Assembly (NCBI GenBank): GCA_017312345.1
Contig: BLAA01000001.1
Span: 2,480,001 to 2,544,000, forward strand
Length of the DNA stretch: 64,000 nt
DNA from: Candidatus Denitrolinea symbiosum
GTDB lineage: Bacteria; Chloroflexota; Anaerolineae; Anaerolineales; Villigracilaceae
Direction of reading: 5' to 3'
The position numbers and the translations under genes were made by a program. Of the stretch, positions 24,771 through 31,707 are shown in pieces (positions within the stretch are counted from its first letter, which is position 1; each line of letters begins with the position of its first letter). The notes below the pieces were generated by a model. The model ran no database searches, was not told where the DNA came from, and was given only the letters and a program-made list of their open reading frames with translations.

Positions 24771-24800
24771 AAAACAGGCGAACCGTAGTTCGCCTGTTTT
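24771..24800 (-). terminator. Rho-independent terminator of the FmdE-like gene
   Basis: AAAACAGGCGAAC, loop CGTA, then the exact inverse ending in TTTT; on the minus strand it continues TTTTGTTCG. It lies 25 nt after the stop at 24825. Confidence 0.8.
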
Positions 24801-24824
24801 GTATTGGCAGCGATTTGCAGCCTG

Positions 24825-26360
24825 TTATTTCTCGTAAACGGTCACGGTGAAGAAGCCGCTCATGTCGGCGTTTTCCAGGACGAAGATCGCGCGGTCGTTC
24901 CAGTACTTTTGATAGTCAACCGCCTCTTCAGCAGTGGCCTGTCCCAGCGCCATTTTCTTGCCCATTTCCGTGCGCGCAGGCGTCGGGATCGGCAGGATGA
25001 CGACCAGGTTGAACTTGACGCCGACTTTCGCGCCCGTGTCGAGGCGGGTGAAGACCCATTCCCGCATCGGGGGGAGTTGCTCGGTGGGCTTATCTTTGTA
25101 GACCATTTTGTTTTGGCGCACAAAGAGGTCGTTCACGGTCCCAAACTCTGAGCCGTTGAACCCGGTTTTGGGCGACGCGCCGGTGACAAAGGTGATCACC
25201 TCGCCGAACACGCCGACGAACCATTCATCTTCCGCGCCGGGGGCGTCCACCGCGATCTGTCCGCGCACAGGGACTTCGCCGTTGGGGTACAGCGCTTCCA
25301 GGGCTTTCTTGGTGATGATCCACGCGCCGGTGACCGCGCCGCAGGAATGCCCGGACAATTTGACGGCTTCCTCGTAATAGTAGGGGACGGGGCCGGTCGT
25401 CTGGCCAAAAATGTCGAAGTATGGCTCCGTCATCATAATGGGCGGGACCGCGGTGATGTAGTCCTGTTCCCAGGCGAAATTCTCAGCCGAGACGGGAGCG
25501 GGTTGGTCCGCGCCGGCCGCCGGGGCGGCGCCTTCCTGGTAGACCTTGACGTTGAAGAATCCGTCCAGGCTGTCGGCATTTTCAAAGACGAACTTTGCGC
25601 GGTCGTTCCAGTATTTGTAGTAATCTGCCGCTTCTTCGGGCGAGGCCTCGCCGGCCGCCATCTTCTTGCCCATGGCCTGGCGTTCGGGCGTCGCGATCGG
25701 GGTGATGACCGCCAGGTTGAAGTTCACGCCCACTTTCGCGCCGTTATCCAGGCGGGTGAAGATCCATTCCAACTGCGGAGGCTGTTTTCCGCTGGGCGCA
25801 TCCAGGTAGACCATTTTGTTCTGGCGGACGAAGATCTTGTTGGCCTGTCCGAACTCTGCGCCGATGAAACCTGTCTTCGGCGCCGCGCCGGTGATGAAGG
25901 TGATGATCTCTCCAAACACGCCGACAAACCATTCATCTTCGGCGCCCGGGGCTTCCACCGCGATATTTCCGCGTACGGGAATCTCGCCGTTGGGATAGAG
26001 AACCTCCAGCGCCTTGCGGGTGATCGTCCACGCCCCGGCGGTCGCGCCGCAGGAATGTCCCGCCAGTTTGACGGCTTCCTCATAATAATAGGGAACCGCG
26101 ACCTCCGACTGCCCGAAAATCTGGAAATACGGGTCGATCATCCAGATGGGCTGGATCTGTGTGATGTAATCCTGCGTCCAAAGGGATTCCTCCGGGGCCT
26201 CGGTGGGCGCGGGTTCTTCGGTGACCGCCTCGGTCGGGACCTCGGATGGGACCTCGGTGGCGGGCGCGGGCTTGGGCGCGCTGGTCGGCGCCGGCGCGCA
26301 GGCTCCCAGAATCAGCGCGATGATGATCAGCGCTGACGGGACGAAGAAAAGGCGTTTCAT
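24825..26360 (-). CDS. Lipoprotein with two tandem FmdE-like domains
   Basis: 511 residues. Signal peptide with lipobox ending LGAC (Cys21), then a Pro/Thr/Glu-rich tether (22-58). Two copies of a ~215-residue domain follow (about 61-276 and 297-511). Each has GHSCGA (101-106; 337-342), then 'GAWTITRKALEVLYPNGE' type helices and 'EDEWFVGVFGEIITFITGA'. The GH-x-C pattern resembles the FmdE domain of formylmethanofuran dehydrogenase, thought to bind metal. Here it is outside the membrane. AGGAGA precedes this ATG. Single-gene unit with its own promoter and terminator. The FmdE assignment is by motif only. Confidence 0.7.
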   Translation of the reverse strand: MKRLFFVPSALIIIALILGACAPAPTSAPKPAPATEVPSEVPTEAVTEEPAPTEAPEESLWTQDYITQIQPIWMIDPYFQIFGQSEVAVPYYYEEAVKLAGHSCGATAGAWTITRKALEVLYPNGEIPVRGNIAVEAPGAEDEWFVGVFGEIITFITGAAPKTGFIGAEFGQANKIFVRQNKMVYLDAPSGKQPPQLEWIFTRLDNGAKVGVNFNLAVITPIATPERQAMGKKMAAGEASPEEAADYYKYWNDRAKFVFENADSLDGFFNVKVYQEGAAPAAGADQPAPVSAENFAWEQDYITAVPPIMMTEPYFDIFGQTTGPVPYYYEEAVKLSGHSCGAVTGAWIITKKALEALYPNGEVPVRGQIAVDAPGAEDEWFVGVFGEVITFVTGASPKTGFNGSEFGTVNDLFVRQNKMVYKDKPTEQLPPMREWVFTRLDTGAKVGVKFNLVVILPIPTPARTEMGKKMALGQATAEEAVDYQKYWNDRAIFVLENADMSGFFTVTVYEK

Positions 26361-26415
26361 TTTTTTCTCCTTGTGAAAGTTTAGATGAGTGCCCAATGGG
26401 ACACCATTAATGTGA

Positions 26416-26459
26416 AAAATATCACAACTCGAGGCGGTAAATCTTTGCTTTAAAGCAAA
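26416..26459 (-). promoter_or_regulatory. Class-II promoter with TTTGC dyad, FmdE-like gene
   Basis: Perfect palindrome TTTGCTTTAAAGCAAA at 26444-26459 (centre 26451.5); -10 TATTTT at 26421-26416; distance 30.5 bp. TGTGAAAAATATCACA at 26411-26426 is an exact TGTGA-N6-TCACA site over the -10. Confidence 0.65.
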
Positions 26460-26489
26460 CTCGGGACCTCCCTTGATAGATCCCGAGTT
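26458..26489 (-). terminator. Hairpin after the gene at 26506
   Basis: AACTCGGGA and TCCCGAGTT form a 9-bp stem with a 14-nt loop. It abuts the operator of the next gene; on the minus strand TTTGCTTT follows. Confidence 0.5.
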
Positions 26490-26505
26490 GCTAAAGAGAA
26501 AGCGG

Positions 26506-27378
26506 TTAGTTGGAATACTCTGTCAACAGGCGCTGTTTGAAGACCGGGATGAGAAGCATGACAACGATGCCAACTCCCATCAGCGCGCCGTAGAGATAGT
26601 CGTTCGTGGCGTGACGGACATAGTGTGTGGCCGCGCTCGCGACCAGGGTCACCAGGCCGCCGATCAGCCCGGCGTACCAGCCGGAGACCTTCTTTTCGCC
26701 CAGCAGGTAGATGGCCGCGATGCAGAAGCCCATGGCGACCCATAACGCCAGCCAGCCGAAGTACGTGATGGCGATTCCCTCGGCGAAGAGCGGGCGGGCG
26801 GGATGCCCGAACAGGATGCGGAAGGCCGCGTGTCCGTTGGCGAAGTTTTCAGCCGCGGTCACGCCCAACAGCAGAAAGACGAGGAAGTCCACGACTTTTT
26901 GCGTAGCGTCCACTTTTTCGGCGAGAATGAGGACGAAGTAGGGGATCAGGCCGATAGTCATGATCGTGACCGCTGGCGGGAATCCGCCTTTGGCGCTGCC
27001 GATGAAGTTCATCCACGGGACGATCATGTACGCGCCGCCGATGGCCGGTATCGCAAGACAGAGCAGGGCCAGTCCGCGCGTCCACCTTTCGCCGCGAAAG
27101 AGCGGAAGCGCGATCACCAGCAGGACAATGCCGGCGATAAGCGACATCGTGCTCCAGAATGGGAAAAAGAAACTGACGAGCCAGACGGTGTAAGCCAGCA
27201 GCGGAGCCTGCGGGTTGTTCTCGGCTGTGAATTTTTCGATGCGCGCTTGCTGGGCCTTGACGATCGGGTTGACCATGTCGTATCCGATGAACGGGATGAC
27301 CGCAATCATGAGGATTGCGGCGATCACCACAAGGGTGACCACTACAAGACGAACCTGGCGGGGTGTGGAAAGTAGCAT
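26506..27378 (-). CDS. Multi-helix membrane protein, member 4 of the five-member family
   Basis: 290 residues with seven or eight membrane segments. Family blocks: 'GGAYMIVPWMNFIG', 'GGFPPAVTIMTIGLIPYFVLIL', 'KKVSGWYAGLIGG' and terminal 'LLIPVFKQRL'. The first periplasmic or cytoplasmic loop is longer than in member 3. GGAGG precedes the ATG. Divergent from the Crp/Fnr gene at 27520, with an FNR-like box between them. Confidence 0.72.
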   Translation of the reverse strand: MLLSTPRQVRLVVVTLVVIAAILMIAVIPFIGYDMVNPIVKAQQARIEKFTAENNPQAPLLAYTVWLVSFFFPFWSTMSLIAGIVLLVIALPLFRGERWTRGLALLCLAIPAIGGAYMIVPWMNFIGSAKGGFPPAVTIMTIGLIPYFVLILAEKVDATQKVVDFLVFLLLGVTAAENFANGHAAFRILFGHPARPLFAEGIAITYFGWLALWVAMGFCIAAIYLLGEKKVSGWYAGLIGGLVTLVASAATHYVRHATNDYLYGALMGVGIVVMLLIPVFKQRLLTEYSN

Positions 27379-27438
27379 TCTTCCTCCGGTTGATGTGAAT
27401 TGTCCTGAAATTGGTTCAGGTTGTGATAATATGCACTT

Positions 27439-27481
27439 ATAATAGCGGTACTGTCCCTTTTTCGCCTTGACTTATATCAAG
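27439..27481 (-). promoter_or_regulatory. Class-II promoter with FNR-type box
   Basis: CTTGACTTATATCAAG at 27466-27481 (centre 27473.5) matches the FNR/DNR pattern TTGAY-N4-ATCAA; -10 TATTAT at 27444-27439; distance 29.5 bp. The box also lies just before the divergent Crp/Fnr gene and downstream of a plus-strand TATAAT (27438-27443), where binding could block transcription of that gene. Confidence 0.65.
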
Positions 27482-27519
27482 AATTTGTGACGCCTGCACA
27501 ATTGGAAAGGATGAGACGT

Positions 27520-28191
27520 ATGCAACAACTGCTTGCCCTGTTGAACGATACAGAGGTGTTTGGCAAGTTCTCAGACGCTCAAAAGCAGCGGCTGGCATCG
27601 CTGGCTGCGCGGCGTACGGTGGAGCGGGGCAGCGCCATCTTGTGGCAGGGGGACCATTGGCCGAACGTGCTGCTGATCGCGTCCGGGCAACTCCGCTCTG
27701 TGATTCATTCACCGGATGGAAAAAGCTACGTAATGTCAACCTGGAACGCGGGACAGGAATTTTGGGGACACACGCTTTTTGATGACGAGCCAATGCCGTC
27801 CACCCTGGAGGCCGTTCAGGATAGCATCGTATATCAATGGGATGGGGAGAAAGCCCTGAAGATCCTGTTCGAGAATTCGGAAGCCATCCGCGCTTTGCTG
27901 CGCCGCCAGGTGCAGGTCATCCGTAAGCGCCGCGCGACGATCTCCGACCTGGCCTTTCAACCCGTGACGGGACGCCTGGCGAAACTCTTGCTGGAGCGCG
28001 TCCCCGCTTCGGAGAATATGGCGCAACGCGACCTGACTCTCGACCAGATCGCGTCTATGGTGGCTTCGTCTCCCGAGGTGATCTGCCGCACGCTCTATCA
28101 GTTCCAGCGGGACGGTATGCTCCAGATCACGCGCGCCAGCATCACTCTCCGTGACCGTACGGCGCTGGAGCGATTGGTCGGCGTGGAATGA
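27520..28191 (+). CDS. Crp/Fnr-family transcription regulator (fourth of six)
   Basis: 223 residues. The beta roll has 'AILWQGDHWPNVLLIASGQL', a Trp-containing variant shared with the two regulators at 29619 and 30296, so the three form a subgroup with an altered ligand pocket. Recognition helix 'SSPEVICRTLYQF'. No Fnr cluster. The start is uncertain: this ATG has AAGG 9 nt upstream; an ATG at 27511 and a GTG at 27487 are in frame. Confidence 0.85.
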   Translation: MQQLLALLNDTEVFGKFSDAQKQRLASLAARRTVERGSAILWQGDHWPNVLLIASGQLRSVIHSPDGKSYVMSTWNAGQEFWGHTLFDDEPMPSTLEAVQDSIVYQWDGEKALKILFENSEAIRALLRRQVQVIRKRRATISDLAFQPVTGRLAKLLLERVPASENMAQRDLTLDQIASMVASSPEVICRTLYQFQRDGMLQITRASITLRDRTALERLVGVE

Positions 28192-28194
28192 CGA

Positions 28195-28234
28195 ATGGCG
28201 GAATGGGGCTGGGCGCCCGGCCTCATTCCGCCAT
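28195..28234. terminator. Bidirectional hairpin between convergent genes
   Basis: ATGGCGGAATG (28195-28205) pairs with CATTCCGCCAT (28224-28234), an 11-bp stem between the stops at 28191 and 28259. Confidence 0.5.
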
Positions 28235-28258
28235 GGAAAATTGGACGAGCGTCCCGCG

Positions 28259-29263
28259 CTAATCGCCTTTTTCGATCAGGAATTGCTTGAAGGCGGGGAT
28301 GAGCAGGACTGCCAACAGGACGGCAGAAAGCATTCCGCCCTGCAGCCACTCGGTGGAGTGACGCACGATGAAGCCCTGGAAGCTGACCACCGCGGTAGCC
28401 AGCGCCGCGGTCGTGGCGATGTACCAGCCAGCCTTGTTCTTCATCGCCATCAGCGGGATGGAGACGATCAGCAGGGCCGAAGCGATGTAGAGCAGGAATC
28501 CGCCGAGCAGGAGCGCCAACGTCTGCGGGCTATATACGGCTTGTTCCGAGACCATCTCGAAGGTTTGCCAATCCAGATGGTCGAGGTTGGTGATGAAATG
28601 CGCCAGCGGGGAGGTGAACGGAGGCGGGGTGGGATTGGCGACAATCAGACCGTTGGCGTTGGTGGCGAAATTACCCGGGATGTGGATGAAGTAGCGCACG
28701 CCGTGCTGCCCGTTCATAAAGACCATGCCCGAGACGATGCCCAGGAAGGTGAAGGGGATCAGTTTCAATGCCTTGTTCTTGAGCGTGTCGGTGTCCGCCA
28801 GCAGAATGGCGAAGTAGAACAGCAGGTTTACGAACAGGATCGGCATGGCGGGCGGCATCCCGCTGACGGTGTGCGGGGGGACGCCTTTTTCGGGATACTC
28901 AGCCAGCACCAGCACGAACCAGGGGATCATCATCGTCATCCCCGCCACGGACGGGACGGCGAACAATCCAAGCGCGGCGGCGCGCGCCCACTTTACGCCT
29001 TCGTAGATCTTCTTCGCCAGGATCAACAGCATGGCCCCGGCCAGCACGAAGGCGATGATCCACACAGAGAAGGTGGTCGAAAGGATCGGCACAGCAGGAT
29101 AGAAATCCGCGTCGTACGGAATGAGGCGCAGGATCACCTGGTCGAGCGCGATCTTCAGGGTCTGCATGGCCTGGGTGGGAGCCAGCAGCATCAAGTACAG
29201 GCCGCCGACAACCGCCACGATGGTCATGACGAGACGGTGAGTTTTTGTAGTTTCGTTCTTCAT
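28259..29263 (-). CDS. Multi-helix membrane protein, member 5 of the five-member family
   Basis: 334 residues, the longest member, with an insertion before the last helices. Family blocks: 'HRLVMTIVAVVGGLYLMLLAP', 'AGMTMMIPWFVLVL', 'GMPPAMPILFVNLLFYFAILLAD', 'KAGWYIATTAALA' and 'LLIPAFKQFL'. A His pair in 'NGQHGVRYFIHIPG' matches 'NGHAAFRILFGHPA' of member 4. AGGAG precedes the ATG. Single-gene unit. Confidence 0.72.
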   Translation of the reverse strand: MKNETTKTHRLVMTIVAVVGGLYLMLLAPTQAMQTLKIALDQVILRLIPYDADFYPAVPILSTTFSVWIIAFVLAGAMLLILAKKIYEGVKWARAAALGLFAVPSVAGMTMMIPWFVLVLAEYPEKGVPPHTVSGMPPAMPILFVNLLFYFAILLADTDTLKNKALKLIPFTFLGIVSGMVFMNGQHGVRYFIHIPGNFATNANGLIVANPTPPPFTSPLAHFITNLDHLDWQTFEMVSEQAVYSPQTLALLLGGFLLYIASALLIVSIPLMAMKNKAGWYIATTAALATAVVSFQGFIVRHSTEWLQGGMLSAVLLAVLLIPAFKQFLIEKGD

Positions 29264-29324
29264 TATGATTCTCCTCGAAATTGATATAATGAGCCTGCCA
29301 GAGCAGGAAGCAATTTACATGAGA

Positions 29325-29367
29325 AAAATATCACAAACGTGTCGTTCCGTCTTTGCATTTTTATAAA
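29325..29367 (-). promoter_or_regulatory. Class-II promoter with degenerate TTTGC box
   Basis: TTTGCATTTTTATAAA at 29352-29367 (centre 29359.5) keeps one TTTGC half; -10 TATTTT at 29330-29325; distance 29.5 bp. TGAGAAAAATATCACA at 29320-29335 covers the -10. Confidence 0.55.
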
Positions 29368-29396
29368 TTGATCTCTTGCAAAAGTCCCAGAGCGAG

Positions 29397-29579
29397 GGAT
29401 TCCGAAAGTCCTGTTTTTGGAGCGCCCGCCCGATCAGGGGATTCCGAATGTTCTACTTTCGGAGCGCTTGCCCAATCATAGGATTCCGAATGTTCTACTT
29501 TCGGAGCGCTTGCCCAATCATAGGATTCCGAAAGTTCTACTTTCGGAATCCCTTGCCCAAAGTTCTACTTCGGGATTCC
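29397..29579. repeat. 42-bp tandem repeats containing a dispersed palindrome
   Basis: Four units start at 29397, 29439, 29481 and 29523, each beginning GGATTCCGAA. Units 2 and 3 are identical; unit 4 ends as a 29-nt perfect palindrome (13-bp arms, TCT loop, 29523-29551), and a partial copy follows (29556-29574). The core is CCGAAAGTTCTACTTTCGG, also found near 35.65 and 41.6 kb. The array lies just upstream of the regulator at 29619. Confidence 0.85.
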
Positions 29580-29618
29580 TGGACGTACGCGAGAAGCCAA
29601 ATCAATCGGAGACCGGTC

Positions 29619-30299
29619 ATGCCCAAAAACCTGGACTGCCTTTCCCGAGCGCCCGTCTTTTCAAAATTGACCGAACGCGAACGCGTCGATTTGACGGCGG
29701 CGGCGATTGAAAGAAAATATGGAAGGGACGAATATGTCTGCTGGCAGGGAGAAGTCTGGCCGTACGTGGCCTTTATCGTCTCTGGGCGGCTGGAGTGGGC
29801 TATGCTTTCTCCCGAAGGCCGCCGTCAGGTGGTGTTTTCGCTTGGAGCCTGTGAAGTGGTGTGGGGACATTCGGCGGTGGACGGCCTCTCGATGCCCGCC
29901 TCGCTCGAAGTCCGCGAAGAAGCGGTTCTTTATCTCTGGGAGCGCGGCGCGATCCTGCCCGTCATCCAGAAGAATGCCCGGGCCATGGGCGACGTCCCCA
30001 TCGTCCTGGTTCAATATATGCGGCACGTTCGCGAAGTGGTATACGGATTCGCCTTTCACCCAGTGGCGGGACGACTGGCGCGCCTGCTGTTGACTCACTA
30101 CGACCCGGTGGACGGACGACCCGCGCCGCGCAACCTGACCCTCGACCAGATGGCCGACACGGTCGGGACGACCCGCGAGCTGGTCAGCCGCACGTTGCAT
30201 CGCTTTGCCGACGAGGGGATGATCCGCGTCAACCGCGTGGAATTTGCTTTCCTGGACCGGGACAGATTGGAAAATCTCGCAGGAGGTTCGGAGCGATGA
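29619..30299 (+). CDS. Crp/Fnr-family transcription regulator (fifth of six)
   Basis: 226 residues: beta roll with 'YVCWQGEVWPYVAFIVSGRL', dimer helix, winged HTH with recognition helix 'TTRELVSRTLHRF'. The frame continues far upstream through the 42-bp repeats, but GGAG before this ATG and the family length fix the start here. The stop overlaps the ATG of the next regulator as ATGA; the pair is a tandem duplication. Confidence 0.88.
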   Translation: MPKNLDCLSRAPVFSKLTERERVDLTAAAIERKYGRDEYVCWQGEVWPYVAFIVSGRLEWAMLSPEGRRQVVFSLGACEVVWGHSAVDGLSMPASLEVREEAVLYLWERGAILPVIQKNARAMGDVPIVLVQYMRHVREVVYGFAFHPVAGRLARLLLTHYDPVDGRPAPRNLTLDQMADTVGTTRELVSRTLHRFADEGMIRVNRVEFAFLDRDRLENLAGGSER

Positions 30300-30973
30300 G
30301 TAGACTATCTGCTTTGCTGGTTGAAAACGCCATCTTCAAAGCCCTCGCGCCGGCGGACCAGACCCAGGCGGAACAGGTTGCCTTCCTGCGCCGCTATCAA
30401 AGAGGAGAGAATGTGGTCCTGTTTGGCGACGTGTGGCCCTATCTGCTGTTGGTGGCAGACGGGCTTCTCGAGGCCCTCAAAGAATCTTCCGAGGGACGCA
30501 ACCTGCATGTGGCTCGTTTCAGTCAGGGCGAGGTCTTTTGGGGGCTGGCTTTTTTCCGCGAGGACGCGCCCATGCCCGTTTCGCTGGAAGCGCGGGAGGA
30601 CTGCCAAATTTACCTCTGGTCGCGCGCCGCCCTTCTGCCGATCCTCCTCCGCAATGGATCGGCCTCCTGGGAGCTCAGCCGCCTGATGGCCGAGCGGATG
30701 CAGCGCGTCAGCGATCTGGTAGAGGGACTGGCCTTCCAGCCGGTGGCAGGACGCCTCGCCCGCCTCCTGCTCGATCACTTCATGCAGGCGGACGATTCCT
30801 CCATCTCGCGCAACCTGACTTTGGACGAGATGGCCGCCCGCGTCGGTTCGACGCGCGAGATGGTCTGCCGCGCCTTGTACAATTTCTCGGATAAGAAATT
30901 GATCGAAGTGACGCGCACCGAATTCGTGCTGACCGACCGCGAGGGGTTGGCGCGGCTGGTTGGGCCGGGATGA
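30296..30973 (+). CDS. Crp/Fnr-family transcription regulator (sixth of six)
   Basis: 225 residues, tandem paralogue of the preceding gene: 'VVLFGDVWPYLLLVADGLL' in the beta roll, 'LVEGLAFQPVAGRLARLLL' in the linker, recognition helix 'STREMVCRALYNF'. AGGAGG lies upstream. Two adjacent, translationally coupled regulators may form heterodimers; this is inference. Confidence 0.88.
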   Translation: MSRLSALLVENAIFKALAPADQTQAEQVAFLRRYQRGENVVLFGDVWPYLLLVADGLLEALKESSEGRNLHVARFSQGEVFWGLAFFREDAPMPVSLEAREDCQIYLWSRAALLPILLRNGSASWELSRLMAERMQRVSDLVEGLAFQPVAGRLARLLLDHFMQADDSSISRNLTLDEMAARVGSTREMVCRALYNFSDKKLIEVTRTEFVLTDREGLARLVGPG

Positions 30974-31185
30974 GCGACTCGCGCCAGTCCGCGCCCGCGC
31001 GGAGCGGGAAGCGGCCCTCCCGTCCCGCGGCGAAGCGAAAGGCGAAGAAGCCCCCGGTTTGCCGCGCGCCGCGCTTCGGCGGGCGTTGTCCGCAGTGCAA
31101 AAAAGGCCGTCTCGATTACGACGGCCTGTTGATCTTGCATTGTCCGCTTTGCGGATATTCGGCGGGCGGCGGCGGATTTACCTGA
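30970..31185 (+). CDS. Small basic zinc-ribbon protein
   Basis: 71 residues. A very basic N-terminus (R/K/P/A-rich, about 1-35) is followed by a zinc ribbon CPQC-x13-CPLC (about 40-62). The ATG overlaps the preceding stop as ATGA, so it belongs to the regulator operon. It may bind nucleic acid; family not recognised. Confidence 0.65.
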   Translation: MSDSRQSAPARSGKRPSRPAAKRKAKKPPVCRAPRFGGRCPQCKKGRLDYDGLLILHCPLCGYSAGGGGFT

Positions 31186-31209
31186 TGACCCCGCGGCAGG
31201 CGTGACCTG

Positions 31210-31587
31210 TTATCGTTCCTCGAAAAATAAATTCCACCAGACCTGCCAGTTTGGCAGAGGCGTCGGCGTGGGGAGGGGCGTGGGCGTCGCGAACGTCTCT
31301 TCGTTTCCCATCCCAATCGGCACGCCGGGGATGTCGCCCTCCTTGATCATGTGGTTTTCGCGCGCCGATTCGTCTACGGCGGCGTCCGAAGTGGCGTAGG
31401 CTATCTGCGCCTGCAACGCGGCCTGCGTCTGCATAGCCTGGGTGACTGCGGCGCGCCGGGTCCGGGCTTCGGCGGAGAGTCGGTTCAATTCGTCGAGGCG
31501 GGCGTTGAACCCGATCATGATCAATGCCAGCAGCCCGATTCCGATCAAAATTCCAATTCGCCGCAAATTGAGGGAAAAAGGCTTCAT
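31210..31587 (-). CDS. FtsB/DivIC-like septum protein
   Basis: 125 residues: short basic N-terminus, one membrane segment (about 11-27), a short coiled coil ('LDELNRLSAEARTRRAAVTQAMQTQAALQAQ' region) and a Thr/Pro-rich tail. The layout and 'ENHMIKEGDIPGVPI' fit the FtsB/DivIC family, which bridges division proteins in the membrane. The mRNA is predicted to be leaderless. Divergent from rplI. Confidence 0.7.
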   Translation of the reverse strand: MKPFSLNLRRIGILIGIGLLALIMIGFNARLDELNRLSAEARTRRAAVTQAMQTQAALQAQIAYATSDAAVDESARENHMIKEGDIPGVPIGMGNEETFATPTPLPTPTPLPNWQVWWNLFFEER

Positions 31588-31593
31588 GGCGTT

Positions 31594-31599
31594 ATCTTA
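31594..31599 (-). promoter_or_regulatory. -10 box of a leaderless gene (FtsB-like)
   Basis: TAAGAT on the minus strand lies 6 nt before the ATG at 31587; no ribosome-binding site. Confidence 0.45.
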
Positions 31600-31615
31600 C
31601 TCCGAGAATATACGG

Positions 31616-31644
31616 TTGGCAAGACTGACTTCCTCTGGTAAAAT
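31616..31644 (+). promoter_or_regulatory. Sigma-70-type promoter of rplI
   Basis: TTGGCA (31616-31621), a 17-bp spacer and TAAAAT (31639-31644). Predicted start near 31651, giving a leader of about 57 nt before the ATG at 31708. Confidence 0.65.
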
Positions 31645-31707
31645 CTCGCCCCGCAGGACGTGGTACCCTTCGACCTGCAAATTCTTCAAGAAAGGGCTTG
31701 ATTAAAA

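Noticed and set aside
29397-29579. CRISPR array
   Set aside because: Units are contiguous with no unique spacers and no cas genes are nearby.
29376-29618. N-terminal extension of the regulator with 14-residue repeats
   Set aside because: It translates the 42-bp palindromic DNA repeat; the ATG at 29619 has GGAG and gives the normal family length.
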